Shown here piece by piece: positions 1-10,047 of a DNA stretch of 64,000 nt. The DNA is from Acidianus ambivalens. Its GTDB lineage: Archaea > Thermoproteota > Thermoprotei_A > Sulfolobales > Sulfolobaceae. Position 1 is the first letter of the stretch; every line of letters begins with the position of its first letter. The notes beneath the pieces were generated by a model. The model was not told the DNA's origin. It searched no databases and was given only the letters and a program-made list of their open reading frames with translations. Made by a program: the position numbers and the translations under genes. The stretch lies in the NCBI RefSeq assembly GCF_009729015.1, contig NZ_CP045482.1, positions 2,104,001 through 2,168,000 on the forward strand, read 5' to 3'.

Positions 1-2
1 GT

Positions 3-1832
3 AAAACAAGAATAGGCAATATGGTAAAAGAATTAAGAGACTGGGTAATAAGCAGGCAAAGATTCTGGGGGACTCCATTACCAATTTGGATCTGTAAAAA
101 TGGCCATATAACTGTAGTAGGTAGTAAAGAAGAGTTACAAAAATTATCTGTAAATGGAGTTCCTGATGACCTTCATAGACCGTGGATAGATAATGTCATA
201 ATAAGATGTCCTAAGTGTGGTGAAGAAGCACGCAGAATACCAGACGTAGCGGATGTATGGTTTGATAGCGGCGTAGCATTTTTTGCTAGCTTAGGAGAAA
301 ATTGGGATAAAAAATGGAAGGAAATAGGTCCTGTAGACCTTGTATTAGAGGGGCATGATCAACTTAGAGGATGGTTCTTTAGCTTATTACGTAGTGGAGT
401 TATACTAATGGATAGGGCACCTTATGAATCTGTATTAGTACACGGCTTTATGCTAGATGAGCAGGGTAGGGAAATGCACAAGAGCCTAGGTAATTACGTT
501 GAACCATCAGTAGTTATAGAAAAATATGGAAGAGACATTTTAAGGCTATGGCTATTAAGAAATACTACTTGGGAAGACGCAAAATTCTCTTGGAAGGCAA
601 TGGATCTTACAATGCGTGACCTACAAATAGTGTGGAATGTTTACGTATTTGCAAGTACTTACATGAGCTTAGATAATTTCGAGCCAGAAAAGTATAGTTT
701 CTCCGATGTAGAAAAATACCTTAGAGTAGAAGATAAATGGATATTGTCGAGATATTATTCCATGCTAAGGAAAATAAAGGAAAGTATGAAGAATTATAAA
801 GTTCATGAGATGGCTAATTATCTAATTGATTTCATTATAAATGATGTTAGCAGATTCTATTTAAGGCTAATTAGAAAAAGAGCGTGGGTAGAGTATAATG
901 ATCCAGATAAGATTGCAATGTATTATGTTCTCTATACCGTATTAAAAGGCTGGATTATATTAGCTTCTACAGTTATTCCTTATACTGCAGAAAAGATCTA
1001 TAGAGATTTTGTGGTGAATCCTAAAGAGTCTGTTAGTATGGAAGACTTTCCTGAAATTCAAGAAAGGTTTATAGACGATCAGTTAGAAAAAGCAGTTGAT
1101 CTTGTTAGAAAAATAGAAGACGCGGGTTTAAACGTTAGAGCAAAAGCTGGAATAAAACTTAGGTGGCCTGTAAATAAAACATTTGTATTCCTGAATAATG
1201 AAGATGACATTAAGCTGGTTAATAGTGTTATAGATATACTCAAATCTGTACTTAATACAAAAGAAGTAGAGTTACACAATATTGTAGATTATGCTAAATT
1301 CTCACAAATTATAGTATCCCCATTACCTGGTAAAATAGGTAAGGATTATAAGCAACTTACGCCCAAAATAGTACAATATATTAATAATAATGCTAACGTT
1401 ATAGGTAAGGATATTATAGATAAGGGATATCATGAAGTAGTTATAGACGGAGTTAACGTTAAGCTAGACAAGAATTACGTTAATATTGAGGAGACTAGTT
1501 TAGAAGGCTATGTAAGCTCTAAGTTCGATCTTGGTGTAATTATGATATCTAAGACTATAAGCGAAGAAGAGGAAGAAGAAGGAATGATCAGAGATATAAT
1601 AAGGAGAATACAATTTATGAGAAAGAAGCTTAATCTAAATGTCACAGATTATATCAACGTTTCTATAATGCCACCTAGTGATAGAGTACAAATGATAGAG
1701 AAATGGGAGAATTACATTGCATCAGAAACTAGAGCTAAAAACATAGAAATTTCCGATAAAAAACAGGAGCTTACAGAAACCTGGGATATTGAAGGAGAGC
1801 AATACATTATAGGCATAAGTAAGGCAGACTAA
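3..1832 (+). CDS. ileS: Isoleucyl-tRNA synthetase, C-terminal part (5' end outside window)
   Basis: Charges tRNA-Ile with isoleucine in the cytoplasm. The reading frame is open to the left edge, so the N-terminal domain with the HIGH motif is missing. Visible are the class I catalytic-core segment WVISRQRFWGTPLPIW, a zinc-ribbon-like pair (CKNGH and CPKC), the VWFDSG motif, the downstream GHDQLRGWFF block and the second signature written EMHKSLGN at about nt 471-494 (usually KMSKS). The tRNA-binding helical domain and the C-terminal extension follow. WGTPLPIW argues for IleRS rather than ValRS, which normally has a WGHRIP-type sequence. The next gene starts directly after the stop codon, so it is probably cotranscribed. 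Confidence 0.93.
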   Translation, partial: KTRIGNMVKELRDWVISRQRFWGTPLPIWICKNGHITVVGSKEELQKLSVNGVPDDLHRPWIDNVIIRCPKCGEEARRIPDVADVWFDSGVAFFASLGENWDKKWKEIGPVDLVLEGHDQLRGWFFSLLRSGVILMDRAPYESVLVHGFMLDEQGREMHKSLGNYVEPSVVIEKYGRDILRLWLLRNTTWEDAKFSWKAMDLTMRDLQIVWNVYVFASTYMSLDNFEPEKYSFSDVEKYLRVEDKWILSRYYSMLRKIKESMKNYKVHEMANYLIDFIINDVSRFYLRLIRKRAWVEYNDPDKIAMYYVLYTVLKGWIILASTVIPYTAEKIYRDFVVNPKESVSMEDFPEIQERFIDDQLEKAVDLVRKIEDAGLNVRAKAGIKLRWPVNKTFVFLNNEDDIKLVNSVIDILKSVLNTKEVELHNIVDYAKFSQIIVSPLPGKIGKDYKQLTPKIVQYINNNANVIGKDIIDKGYHEVVIDGVNVKLDKNYVNIEETSLEGYVSSKFDLGVIMISKTISEEEEEEGMIRDIIRRIQFMRKKLNLNVTDYINVSIMPPSDRVQMIEKWENYIASETRAKNIEISDKKQELTETWDIEGEQYIIGISKAD

Positions 1833-2570
1833 ATGTTTCCATTTAAGAGAAGAAAAGAGCTCAATATAGCATTTTTTTCATCAATATTTTCAATAGAAAG
1901 AACTCTTACAGAAAAAACTCTTAAAGCTTCATTGCTATTTAGATTTTTTATAGAATACAGGATAACAAATGTATATGTTATATGCTCCTCAGATAAAGAA
2001 TATGACTTATTAAGAGAAATTTCCAAATATGCATTAACTCCACCTTATCTAAAAAAATATATCCCAATAAGTCCCAACTTAAGAAAAGCTGGTTTATTAC
2101 CTCCAATGAATTTACCTTCTCATCTTGTGCATAGATTTCCAGTGGAAGGTGAAATACGACTAGGTAAGAATCAAGATTTCGGTTTGCATCAAAAAATTAG
2201 AACCACGTATAGATCTATTATGTTTACAGATTCGGTAAAAGGTTCATTTATTCAATATCCAATGATATACTATGACGGATTTGAAATTCATAAAATAAGG
2301 TTTGAGAAAATACTTGAAAAGAATAATCTCATAATAGGCAGTAGAAATGGAAAAAATCCATTAAAATATAAGGAAGAAATAATTTCCATGTATGAAGAAA
2401 AAGGTCTAACACTACTTATAGGCCCACCTGAAGGGATGCTATTAAAAAAATTGGGAGAAAAATTTTTGGAAAAGTCTTATAATTTTATAATAAAACAAGG
2501 TGTTTCAGATGTTAGGGCAGAGGAGGCTATAATTTCCTCATTAAGCTTACTTAATGCAATCTTGGAATAG
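1833..2570 (+). CDS. SPOUT-class RNA methyltransferase (putative RNA uridine N3-methyltransferase family)
   Basis: A 245-residue protein of the SPOUT family that is commonly encoded just before L3 in archaea. The family is predicted to methylate rRNA with S-adenosylmethionine. The C-terminal half has the expected knot-type glycine-rich turn LIGPPEGMLLKKLGEKFLEKS, followed by a strand and RAEEAIISSLSLLNAIL, as in SPOUT enzymes; the middle carries a basic insertion (about residues 75-140). The ATG lies directly after the ileS stop with no gap, and the gene runs into the operon upstream of L3. The family assignment comes from motif and context; the target nucleotide is unknown. Confidence 0.8.
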   Translation: MFPFKRRKELNIAFFSSIFSIERTLTEKTLKASLLFRFFIEYRITNVYVICSSDKEYDLLREISKYALTPPYLKKYIPISPNLRKAGLLPPMNLPSHLVHRFPVEGEIRLGKNQDFGLHQKIRTTYRSIMFTDSVKGSFIQYPMIYYDGFEIHKIRFEKILEKNNLIIGSRNGKNPLKYKEEIISMYEEKGLTLLIGPPEGMLLKKLGEKFLEKSYNFIIKQGVSDVRAEEAIISSLSLLNAILE

Positions 2571-2619
2571 TTACTTTTATAACTTAATAGTAGTGCATGA
2601 AATAAGAAGGGGAAGAGGA

Positions 2620-3639
2620 TTGGGTCACCGAAAATTAGCGTCGCCAAGAAGAGGTTCATCTGGATTTAGACCTAGGAAAAGAGCCGAGGAATTACTTCCT
2701 ACTCCTAGGTCTTGGCCTAGGATAAGCTCTTCTAATCCCATACTCCTTGGTTTTGTAGGATATAAGGTAGGCATGACTCATGTTTATTATATTAATGATA
2801 TTAAGGGATCTTCAGAGTATGGAAAAGAGGTATTTACCCCGGTCACCGTTATAGAGGCACCTCCAATAATTCCTATTGCTTTAAGAGCATATATACTAGG
2901 AAGTAAAGGAGAGCCAGAAGTACTTACAGATTATTGGACTCCAGAATTACCTCAAGAGATAACTAGGAAGATAAAGTCTTTAAAAGTAAATAAGGACAAA
3001 TTAAATGGATTCTTAGATAAGATAAAGTCTAACCTTAATAATATCTTATATCTAAGGGCAATAATTTCAACGCAACCTAAGCTAGTTCCTGCACTTGGAA
3101 AGAAGAAACCAGAGATTGTGGAGATACAAGTAGGTGGAGGAGATACTTCTGCGCAATTGAATTATTTGCTTAATATTTTAGGTAAGCCAGTTAATGTTAC
3201 TGACATATTTAAGGAGGGACAACTAGTTGACATAATAGGAGTTACAAAAGGAAAAGGATTCCAAGGAGTTATAAAGAGATATAGCGTTATGGAATTACCT
3301 AGATGGCATAAACATAGAAAAGGTAGTAGAAAAGTAGGTACTAAAGGGCCCTCTTTGGGTACTCCTAGCTATGTTCCGCAACCTGGTCAATTAGGTTTTC
3401 ATAGGAGGACAGAATATAATAAAAGAATATTAAAAATATCCACTAATCCACAAGAAATTAATCCTGCAGGAGGATTCGTAAAATATGGATTAGTAAAGAA
3501 TCCTTATATACTGATTCAAGGTTCTACTATAGGGGTAAGAAAAAGACCATTATTCTTAAGATACCCTATAAGACCTTATGAAGTTCCTGCAGAAGCTCCC
3601 AAGATTACGTATATAGATTTAAGTAGTAAACAAGGGTGA
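2620..3639 (+). CDS. rpl3: 50S ribosomal protein L3 (uL3)
   Basis: Large-subunit protein near the peptidyl transferase centre. The start is set at TTG 2620, giving GHRKLASPRRGSSGFRPRKR, the typical archaeal L3 N-terminus. An upstream in-frame ATG at 2554 would add 22 unrelated residues and overlap the previous gene. GAGG at 2613-2618 serves as a weak ribosome-binding site. The core motifs FVGYKVGMTH and the C-terminal GTPSYVPQPGQLGFHRRTEYN loop are present. At 339 residues it has the usual crenarchaeal length. It opens the ribosomal operon. Confidence 0.95.
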   Translation: MGHRKLASPRRGSSGFRPRKRAEELLPTPRSWPRISSSNPILLGFVGYKVGMTHVYYINDIKGSSEYGKEVFTPVTVIEAPPIIPIALRAYILGSKGEPEVLTDYWTPELPQEITRKIKSLKVNKDKLNGFLDKIKSNLNNILYLRAIISTQPKLVPALGKKKPEIVEIQVGGGDTSAQLNYLLNILGKPVNVTDIFKEGQLVDIIGVTKGKGFQGVIKRYSVMELPRWHKHRKGSRKVGTKGPSLGTPSYVPQPGQLGFHRRTEYNKRILKISTNPQEINPAGGFVKYGLVKNPYILIQGSTIGVRKRPLFLRYPIRPYEVPAEAPKITYIDLSSKQG

Positions 3640-3644
3640 GTTGA

Positions 3645-4438
<794 letters not shown>

Positions 4439-4442
<4 letters not shown>

Positions 4443-4687
4443 AAATAAAAGAAGTTTTAGCTACTGAAAAAGCAACAAAGCTAATCGATTCTGAGAACAC
4501 TATAGTTATTATAGTCGATAGAAACGCAACAAAATCAGAAATAAAGAAGGAAATAGAAAAAGCACTAAATGTAAAAGTAGTTAAAGTTAATACATTAATC
4601 ACACCAACCGGTGATAAGAAAGCATATGTTAAATTAAGTCCAGAATATAAAGCATCAGACGTGGCACAGAAATTAGGATTATTATGA
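4439..4687 (+). CDS. rpl23: 50S ribosomal protein L23 (uL23)
   Basis: Tunnel-exit protein that forms the docking site for SRP and the translocon. It is the short archaeal form (82 residues), with the expected N-terminal KEVLATEKATKLI and a compact alpha/beta fold. Its ATG overlaps the L4 stop, and GGTGAA lies five bases upstream inside the L4 gene. Confidence 0.94.
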
Positions 4688-4698
4688 GGTGAAACAAA

Positions 4699-5415
4699 TT
4701 GGGTAAAAGTTTACTTCAACAAAGAGCTGGAAGAGGTAATATAAACTTTAGGAATCCAGGATGGCTAAGAGTAGGTAAAGTTAGGTATCCAAAAATAGAA
4801 GGTAATCACGTAGGTAAAGTAATTGATATTCTGCATAACCCTGGAATGCTAGCCCCTGTAGCTAAGGTAAAATTAGATACTGGAGATGTCTTCTATATGC
4901 AAGCAGTACAAGGGATGACAGTAGGGCAGAAAATAGAAATAGGCAGTAATGTGAATCCTGCGACTGGAAATATTGTAGAAGTAGGTAATTTGCCAGAAGG
5001 AGCAATAATATGTAACGTAGAAGAGCATTATGGAGATGGAGGAAGATATGCTAGAGCTGCTGGATCTTATGCTACAGTAATAGGTAAAAGTGGAGATAGG
5101 GTTCTTATTAGGCTACCATCAGGAAAAATAAAGGAAGTATTAAGTAATGCTAGAGCCACGGTAGGCATGGTCGCTGGTGGAGGAGTATATGATAAACCTA
5201 TGTTAAAAGCAGGAAACGTTTACTGGAAGTATAAAGTAAAAGCTACCAAGTGGCCAATAGTTAAGGGAGTAGCTATGAACGCTGTAGATCATCCACATGG
5301 AGGTGGTCTTCACACTAGCGTAAGCAGACCTAGTACCGTTTCAAGAAATGCGCCGCCTGGAAGAAAAGTTGGGCATATAGCTGCAAGAAGAACTGGGAGG
5401 AAAGAGAGGAAGTGA
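4699..5415 (+). CDS. rpl2: 50S ribosomal protein L2 (uL2)
   Basis: Needed for subunit joining and peptidyl transfer. 238 residues starting at TTG 4699, preceded by GAGGTGAA. The universally conserved loop near the C-terminus appears as MNAVDHPHGGG (His-Pro-His-Gly-Gly), which carries the histidine near the catalytic centre. The tail GHIAARRTGRKERK is basic. The TTG start yields GKSLLQQRAGRG, matching the archaeal N-terminus. Confidence 0.96.
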   Translation: MGKSLLQQRAGRGNINFRNPGWLRVGKVRYPKIEGNHVGKVIDILHNPGMLAPVAKVKLDTGDVFYMQAVQGMTVGQKIEIGSNVNPATGNIVEVGNLPEGAIICNVEEHYGDGGRYARAAGSYATVIGKSGDRVLIRLPSGKIKEVLSNARATVGMVAGGGVYDKPMLKAGNVYWKYKVKATKWPIVKGVAMNAVDHPHGGGLHTSVSRPSTVSRNAPPGRKVGHIAARRTGRKERK

Positions 5416-5449
5416 ATTTTAATACCAATGTTTATATAGGGTGATTATA

Positions 5450-5875
5450 ATGGCAATGTCAGAATTTCCGGCTGAATGGCAAAAGTTTAAGTATAGAGGT
5501 AAGAGTTTAGATGAACTAATAAACATGCCCATGGATGAATTTGTTAAACTTTTGCCTTCCAGGCAAAGAAGATCTCTTACTAGAGGGTTTACTCCCCAAC
5601 AGAGAAGATTACTTGAGAAAATTAGGAAAATGAGGAGAGAAGGAAAATTAACTAAAACAATAAAGACTCATGTAAGAGATTTGGTCATCCTTCCAGAGAT
5701 GGTTGGCTTAAAATTTGGTGTATATAATGGTAAGGAATTCGTTGAGTTCCAAGTAGTTCCAGAGATGATAGGGCATTATTTAGGAGAATTTGCTATAACT
5801 ACAAAGAAAGTAGAGCACGGTGAACCTGGCCTGAAGGCTACGAGATCAAGCCTATTCTTAGCTATGAAGGGATGA
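5450..5875 (+). CDS. rps19: 30S ribosomal protein S19 (uS19)
   Basis: Small-subunit head protein that contacts the A-site finger and tRNA. The start is chosen at ATG 5450 because GGTGAT at 5440-5445 is four bases upstream, the spacing seen throughout this operon; a GTG at 5441 lies within that ribosome-binding site, and a second ATG at 5456 is also possible. 141 residues, with the archaeal N-terminal extension (FKYRGKSLDELINMPMDEF) and the core block KTHVRDLVILPEMVG. Confidence 0.93.
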   Translation: MAMSEFPAEWQKFKYRGKSLDELINMPMDEFVKLLPSRQRRSLTRGFTPQQRRLLEKIRKMRREGKLTKTIKTHVRDLVILPEMVGLKFGVYNGKEFVEFQVVPEMIGHYLGEFAITTKKVEHGEPGLKATRSSLFLAMKG

Positions 5876-5877
5876 TT

Positions 5878-6348
5878 ATGGCTAGTTGGACATACCCTCA
5901 ATTATCTATAGATGAGACAAAGTTAGGTAAGGCTGTAGTTAAAGATGCACCAGTATCTATTAGAGATCTATATAACGTATGTAAGGCAATAAGAGGTATG
6001 AAAGTTAAGGAGGCCAGAGATTTCTTGGATAGAGTGTTAAAACATCAAGAAGCTTTGCCATTTTGGAGATATTCGCATGGCTCTTCTCACAAGTCCAATA
6101 TTTCATCAAGGTGGGGTATTAAAAACGGAAGATATCCAGTTAAGGCCATAAAATACGTATTAAAAGCCTTAGACAATGCAGAAGCTAACGCTGTGGCAAA
6201 AGGATTAGATCCAGATAACCTAAAGATCATTCATATAGCTGCTCATAAGTCGTTTACTTTAAAGAGATTTATGCCGAGAGCGTTTGGAAGAGCTACAGCA
6301 AAATATAGAAGAACATCACATATTGAAGTTATAGTAGGTGAGGTATGA
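5878..6348 (+). CDS. rpl22: 50S ribosomal protein L22 (uL22)
   Basis: Exit-tunnel protein. 156 residues from ATG 5878, giving MASWTYPQLSIDETKLGKAV as expected for the family; an ATG at 5872 overlapping the S19 stop would add two residues. A GGGATGATT sequence serves as ribosome-binding site. The motif RDLYNVCKAIRGMKVKEA and the basic hairpin near FMPRAFGRATAKYRRTSHIEV are intact. It sits between S19 and S3 in the standard order. Confidence 0.93.
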   Translation: MASWTYPQLSIDETKLGKAVVKDAPVSIRDLYNVCKAIRGMKVKEARDFLDRVLKHQEALPFWRYSHGSSHKSNISSRWGIKNGRYPVKAIKYVLKALDNAEANAVAKGLDPDNLKIIHIAAHKSFTLKRFMPRAFGRATAKYRRTSHIEVIVGEV

Positions 6349-7032
6349 ATGGTAAATATAAAACAATACTTTCTGCAAAAATCGATGACTAAAGTAATGC
6401 TAGATGAATATTTGGCTAAACAATTCTATAATGCTGAATATGCGGGCGTTGACATAATAAAAACTCCTATGGGAACTAGAATTATTATATATGCAGGTAG
6501 GCCTGCAATGATAATAGGCAAAGGTGGAAAGACTATAAAACAATTAGCTCAAGTTTTCGAAAAGTTCTTCAATTTAGAGAATCCGCAGATAACGGTAACC
6601 AATGTTGATAATCCAGAGCTAAATGCCAGAGTAATGGCTTTTAGGCTTGCTGTAGCTTTAGAGAAAGGATATCATTTTAGGAGAGCGGCTTTTATAACTA
6701 TCAGGAGAATAATGAATGCTGGAGCATTAGGTGCAGAAGTAGTAGTAAGTGGCAAGATTACTTCTGAGAGAGCTAAATATGAGAAATTAAAAGAAGGTAC
6801 TGTATATAAGACTGGAAATAGTCTAGAGACCATGATAGACAGAGCAGTAGCAATAGCTACATTAAAACCAGGAATCTACGGTGTAGAAATAATTATTGCA
6901 AAGCCTTTAAGGCCCGTGGATAAGATTTCCTTTAAGGAAACTCCAGCTCCTTCTGCAGGTGAGGTCACTGTAACAAACGTTAAGATTATAGATGAAAATA
7001 CTGGAGGTGCACAGAATGCCGCTGGATCCTGA
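6349..7032 (+). CDS. rps3: 30S ribosomal protein S3 (uS3)
   Basis: Forms part of the mRNA entry channel. 227 residues, with an N-terminal KH domain carrying GRPAMIIGKGGKTIKQL (the GxxG loop is GKGG). The second domain ends in AKPLRPVDKISFKE. The ATG follows the L22 stop directly. The C-terminus extends 17 bases into L29 in another frame. Confidence 0.95.
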   Translation: MVNIKQYFLQKSMTKVMLDEYLAKQFYNAEYAGVDIIKTPMGTRIIIYAGRPAMIIGKGGKTIKQLAQVFEKFFNLENPQITVTNVDNPELNARVMAFRLAVALEKGYHFRRAAFITIRRIMNAGALGAEVVVSGKITSERAKYEKLKEGTVYKTGNSLETMIDRAVAIATLKPGIYGVEIIIAKPLRPVDKISFKETPAPSAGEVTVTNVKIIDENTGGAQNAAGS

Positions 7033-7234
7033 AGAGCTAAGAAAGATGGACATAAAAGATTTGTACAAGAAATTGGAAGAGTATAATGCTGAGTTACTAA
7101 AATATAGAGCTGAAAGTAGAATGGGTACGCTAAAGAACACGTCTGCGATAAGGAATGTGAGAAAAGATATAGCAAGGATCTTGACTATAATTTCAGAGAA
7201 AAAGAGAAGTAAAAAGAATGAAAAGACCACTTGA
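7016..7234 (+). CDS. rpl29: 50S ribosomal protein L29 (uL29)
   Basis: A 72-residue two-helix protein beside the tunnel exit. ATG 7016 is chosen because GGAGGTG at 7003-7009 precedes it and the product then begins MPLDPEELRKMDIKDLYKKL, the expected helix; an in-frame ATG at 6992 would only add residues read through the end of S3. The helix pair ends in a Lys-rich tail. It overlaps S3 by 17 bases and Rpp29 by 17 bases. Confidence 0.91.
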   Translation: MPLDPEELRKMDIKDLYKKLEEYNAELLKYRAESRMGTLKNTSAIRNVRKDIARILTIISEKKRSKKNEKTT

Positions 7235-7478
7235 TCTTATAGGTTTGAAAGTTAAGGTTTTATCGCATTCTAATCCATTTTTTATAGGGCTTTCTGGAGT
7301 TATTGTTTTTGAGTCGTCTAAGTTTTTATATATTAAGTCTTCTAAAGGTAAGGTCTTAATGGTGTACAAAGCAGATGGTATATTTGAGATAGATTTTAAA
7401 GGAAGTCATCAGATTATGCATGGTTATAAGTTAATGGGTAATATTGTTAAAAGGTTAAAGAAAAGGTGGACAAAATGA
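7218..7478 (+). CDS. rnp1: Ribonuclease P protein component 1 (Rpp29/Pop4)
   Basis: Protein subunit of archaeal RNase P, which removes 5' leaders from pre-tRNA. The 86-residue Sm-like beta-barrel shows LIGLKVKVLSHSNPFFIGLSGVIVFESSKFLYI and FEIDFKG, matching the Rpp29 family, and its place between L29 and S17 is the standard archaeal position. It overlaps L29 by 17 bases and S17 by four, so its expression is tied to ribosome synthesis. Confidence 0.9.
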   Translation: MKRPLDLIGLKVKVLSHSNPFFIGLSGVIVFESSKFLYIKSSKGKVLMVYKADGIFEIDFKGSHQIMHGYKLMGNIVKRLKKRWTK

Positions 7479-7809
7479 GTCAAGCTAAAAATGTTGGAAT
7501 AGTAGGGGTAAAAGCTCCAGAAAAAGTATGTAATGACAAGAATTGTCCATTTCATGGAAATCTTAGAGTAAGAGGTATGATATTTGAAGGAAAATTAATC
7601 AAATTTAGAGCAAATAAAACTGGAGTTTTTGAAAGAGTTTACTTGTACTATAATAGTAAATATAAGAGATATGAAAGAAGAAGAAGCAGAATAAGAGTTC
7701 ATATTCCTCCATGCTTAGATGTAAAAGAAGGAGATAATGTTATAATTGGGGAATGTAGACCAATAGCTAAATCTGTATCATTTGTAGTATTGGGGAAGGT
7801 GAGTAGTTA

Positions 7810-7810
<1 letters not shown>
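7475..7810 (+). CDS. rps17: 30S ribosomal protein S17 (uS17)
   Basis: Primary 16S rRNA-binding protein. 111 residues from ATG 7475, with GGTGGA at 7465-7470 four bases upstream; a GTG at 7466 falls inside that site and is rejected. Archaeal-type N-terminus VKAPEKVCNDKNCPFHGNLR and the OB-fold motif HIPPCLDVKEGDNVIIGECRP are intact. Its stop shares a base with the L14 start. Confidence 0.93.
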
Positions 7811-8226
<416 letters not shown>

Positions 8227-8240
8227 AGGCGGTGAAAGTA

Positions 8241-8612
8241 ATGACATCTTCTAAACCTGCTAAGCAAAGAAAAATGCTATTTAATGCACCTTATCATTTA
8301 AGGAGAAAGATGCTTACTGCAATGGTTTCAGAAGAAATTACCAAAGAGTATGGAATAAAGAGAATAGAAGTTAAGAAAGGAGATACAGTAAAAGTCATGA
8401 GAGGAGATAACGTAGGATTTGAAGGAAAAGTCGCACAAGTAAACACTAAAACTGGAAGGATTGCTATAGAAGGGCTAACAAGGAAAAAAGCTGACGGAAC
8501 GCCAGTCTATATTTGGATTCATGCATCTAAAGTTATGATAACTAAGTTAGATTTATCAGACAATAAAAGGAAAGCTTCAATAGAAAGGAAAGTTAAGCAG
8601 GTGAGTAAGTGA
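8241..8612 (+). CDS. rpl24: 50S ribosomal protein L24 (uL24)
   Basis: Assembly initiator with a KOW domain. ATG 8241 is preceded by GGTGAAAGTA; an in-frame ATG at 8187 lies inside L14 and would add 18 spurious residues. 123 residues. The motif KKGDTVKVMRGDNVGFEGKV is the KOW core, and the archaeal N-terminus (SKPAKQRKMLFNAPYHLRRK) is conserved. Its stop overlaps the S4e start by one base. Confidence 0.94.
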   Translation: MTSSKPAKQRKMLFNAPYHLRRKMLTAMVSEEITKEYGIKRIEVKKGDTVKVMRGDNVGFEGKVAQVNTKTGRIAIEGLTRKKADGTPVYIWIHASKVMITKLDLSDNKRKASIERKVKQVSK

Positions 8613-9328
8613 TGCCTCACATTACAAGATTTGAAGCTCCTTGGTTCTTAAAAATAAGTAAAAAAGAATACAAGTGGACTGTCAGAGCTAATCCTGGTCC
8701 TCATCCATTATCAAAAAGTATACCACTAAGTTTAATATTAAGGGATTACTTGAAGGTAGCTGCAACATTATCTGAGGCAAAGAAAGTAATATCTGAAGGT
8801 AAAGTCTATGTTGATGGAATTATAAGGAAAGATTATAGGTTCCCAGTAGGATTAATGGACATTATATCTATACCAAGTGCTGGATTATATTATGTCATGT
8901 TTCCTGATAAATCAAGGTATATTTCTCCTAAACAAATTAGCGAAGCAGAGGCTAAGTATAAGCTAGTTAGAATTATGAACAAGACTATGGTAAAAGGTGA
9001 TAAATTACAATTAAATTTGGAAGATGGTAGGAATATATTAGTAAATAAGGAGGATTCTTCAAAGTATCCTACTCTTAGCACTTTGAAGATTGAAATTCCT
9101 TCACAAAATATAATCTCTGTATATCCTTTAGTAGAGAATATGTACGGAATAATAATTGGTGGAAAGAATACTGGCTTACATGGTAAAATTGTAAAGATTC
9201 AAAGAGCACAATATAAGACTAGAAAGTATTCTATAGTGACAATACAAAAAGATAATGAAAGTTATGAAACTAATTTATTAAATACAATGGTTATTGGAGA
9301 ACAAAATCCTGAAATAAAGGTTGAGTAA
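8612..9328 (+). CDS. rps4e: 30S ribosomal protein S4e (eS4)
   Basis: Archaeal/eukaryotic-specific small-subunit protein. 238 residues from ATG 8612; the GTG three bases earlier is unlikely since AGGTGAG at 8599-8605 suits either poorly but the family starts near MPHITRFEAPWFLKI. An S4-type RNA-binding segment (residues about 40-100) is followed by a KOW-like stretch, IIIGGKNTGLHGKIVKI. Confidence 0.94.
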   Translation: MPHITRFEAPWFLKISKKEYKWTVRANPGPHPLSKSIPLSLILRDYLKVAATLSEAKKVISEGKVYVDGIIRKDYRFPVGLMDIISIPSAGLYYVMFPDKSRYISPKQISEAEAKYKLVRIMNKTMVKGDKLQLNLEDGRNILVNKEDSSKYPTLSTLKIEIPSQNIISVYPLVENMYGIIIGGKNTGLHGKIVKIQRAQYKTRKYSIVTIQKDNESYETNLLNTMVIGEQNPEIKVE

Positions 9329-9330
9329 GA

Positions 9331-9867
9331 ATGTCTCAAGAAACAGTTCAAGTTAAAAAGGAAAATCCGATGAGGAAAATAAAAATAGCTAAGGTGACAG
9401 TCAACATTGGTTTAGGAGAGTCTGGAGAAAGATTAGAGAAGGCTTATCATTTGTTAGAAGAATTAACTGGAGCTAAGCCAGTGTATACTCGTGCTAAAAA
9501 ATCAATAAAGGAATTCGGAGTCAGAAAAGGCCAGTTAATAGGAGTAAAAGTAACCCTAAGAGGTCAGAAAGGAATAGAATTCCTTAAGCGTGTTTTACAA
9601 GCAGTTGGATATAAATTAAAAGCTGAAAGTTTTGATGATTATGGCAATGTTAGTTTTGGTATAGCAGAACACGTTATTATTCCAGGGACAAAATATGATC
9701 CAGAAGTTGGAGTATTTGGAATGGATATTGCAATAACATTAGAAAGGCCAGGATATAGAGTAGCAAGAAGGAAAAGAAAAACTGCCAGAATTCCTAAGAG
9801 ACATAGGATTTCTAAAGAAGAGGCGATAAAGTTTTTAACAGAGACACTAGGTATTGTGGTTGTTTAA
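9331..9867 (+). CDS. rpl5: 50S ribosomal protein L5 (uL5)
   Basis: Binds 5S rRNA and contacts P-site tRNA. 178 residues, with KVTVNIGLGESGERLEKA near the N-terminus and the central GVRKGQLIGVKVTLRG block; the tail carries the archaeal RRKRKTARIPKRHRISKEEA. The ATG lies two bases past the S4e stop. Confidence 0.95.
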   Translation: MSQETVQVKKENPMRKIKIAKVTVNIGLGESGERLEKAYHLLEELTGAKPVYTRAKKSIKEFGVRKGQLIGVKVTLRGQKGIEFLKRVLQAVGYKLKAESFDDYGNVSFGIAEHVIIPGTKYDPEVGVFGMDIAITLERPGYRVARRKRKTARIPKRHRISKEEAIKFLTETLGIVVV

Positions 9868-9877
9868 GGTGATATAA

Positions 9878-10042
9878 ATGGGCAAATACAAGCCTCCTGC
9901 AGAGAGAAAGCACGGAAAAGGAGTTCAAGCTTGTAGGCGTTGTGGTAGCACAGATTCTGTCATTCAAAAATACGGAATTTACCTTTGTAGGCAATGTTTT
10001 AGAGAAGTTGCTTATGAATTAGGTTTTAAGAAATTGAGGTGA
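9878..10042 (+). CDS. rps14: 30S ribosomal protein S14, zinc-binding (uS14)
   Basis: A 54-residue protein of the small-subunit head, found by reading the gap between L5 and S8. It begins MGKYKPPAERKHGKG and carries two Cys pairs, CRRC and CRQC, that form the zinc ribbon, ending YELGFKKLR. GGTGAT at 9869-9874 is four bytes-of-sequence positions (bases 9875-9877 plus the start) upstream of ATG 9878, in line with neighbours. The stop overlaps the ribosome-binding site of S8. Confidence 0.95.
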   Translation: MGKYKPPAERKHGKGVQACRRCGSTDSVIQKYGIYLCRQCFREVAYELGFKKLR

Positions 10043-10047
10043 TTTAT

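Noticed and set aside
2554..2619. N-terminal extension of L3 from ATG 2554
   Set aside because: The 22 extra residues are not like any L3, and would overlap the previous gene; TTG 2620 gives the conserved start.
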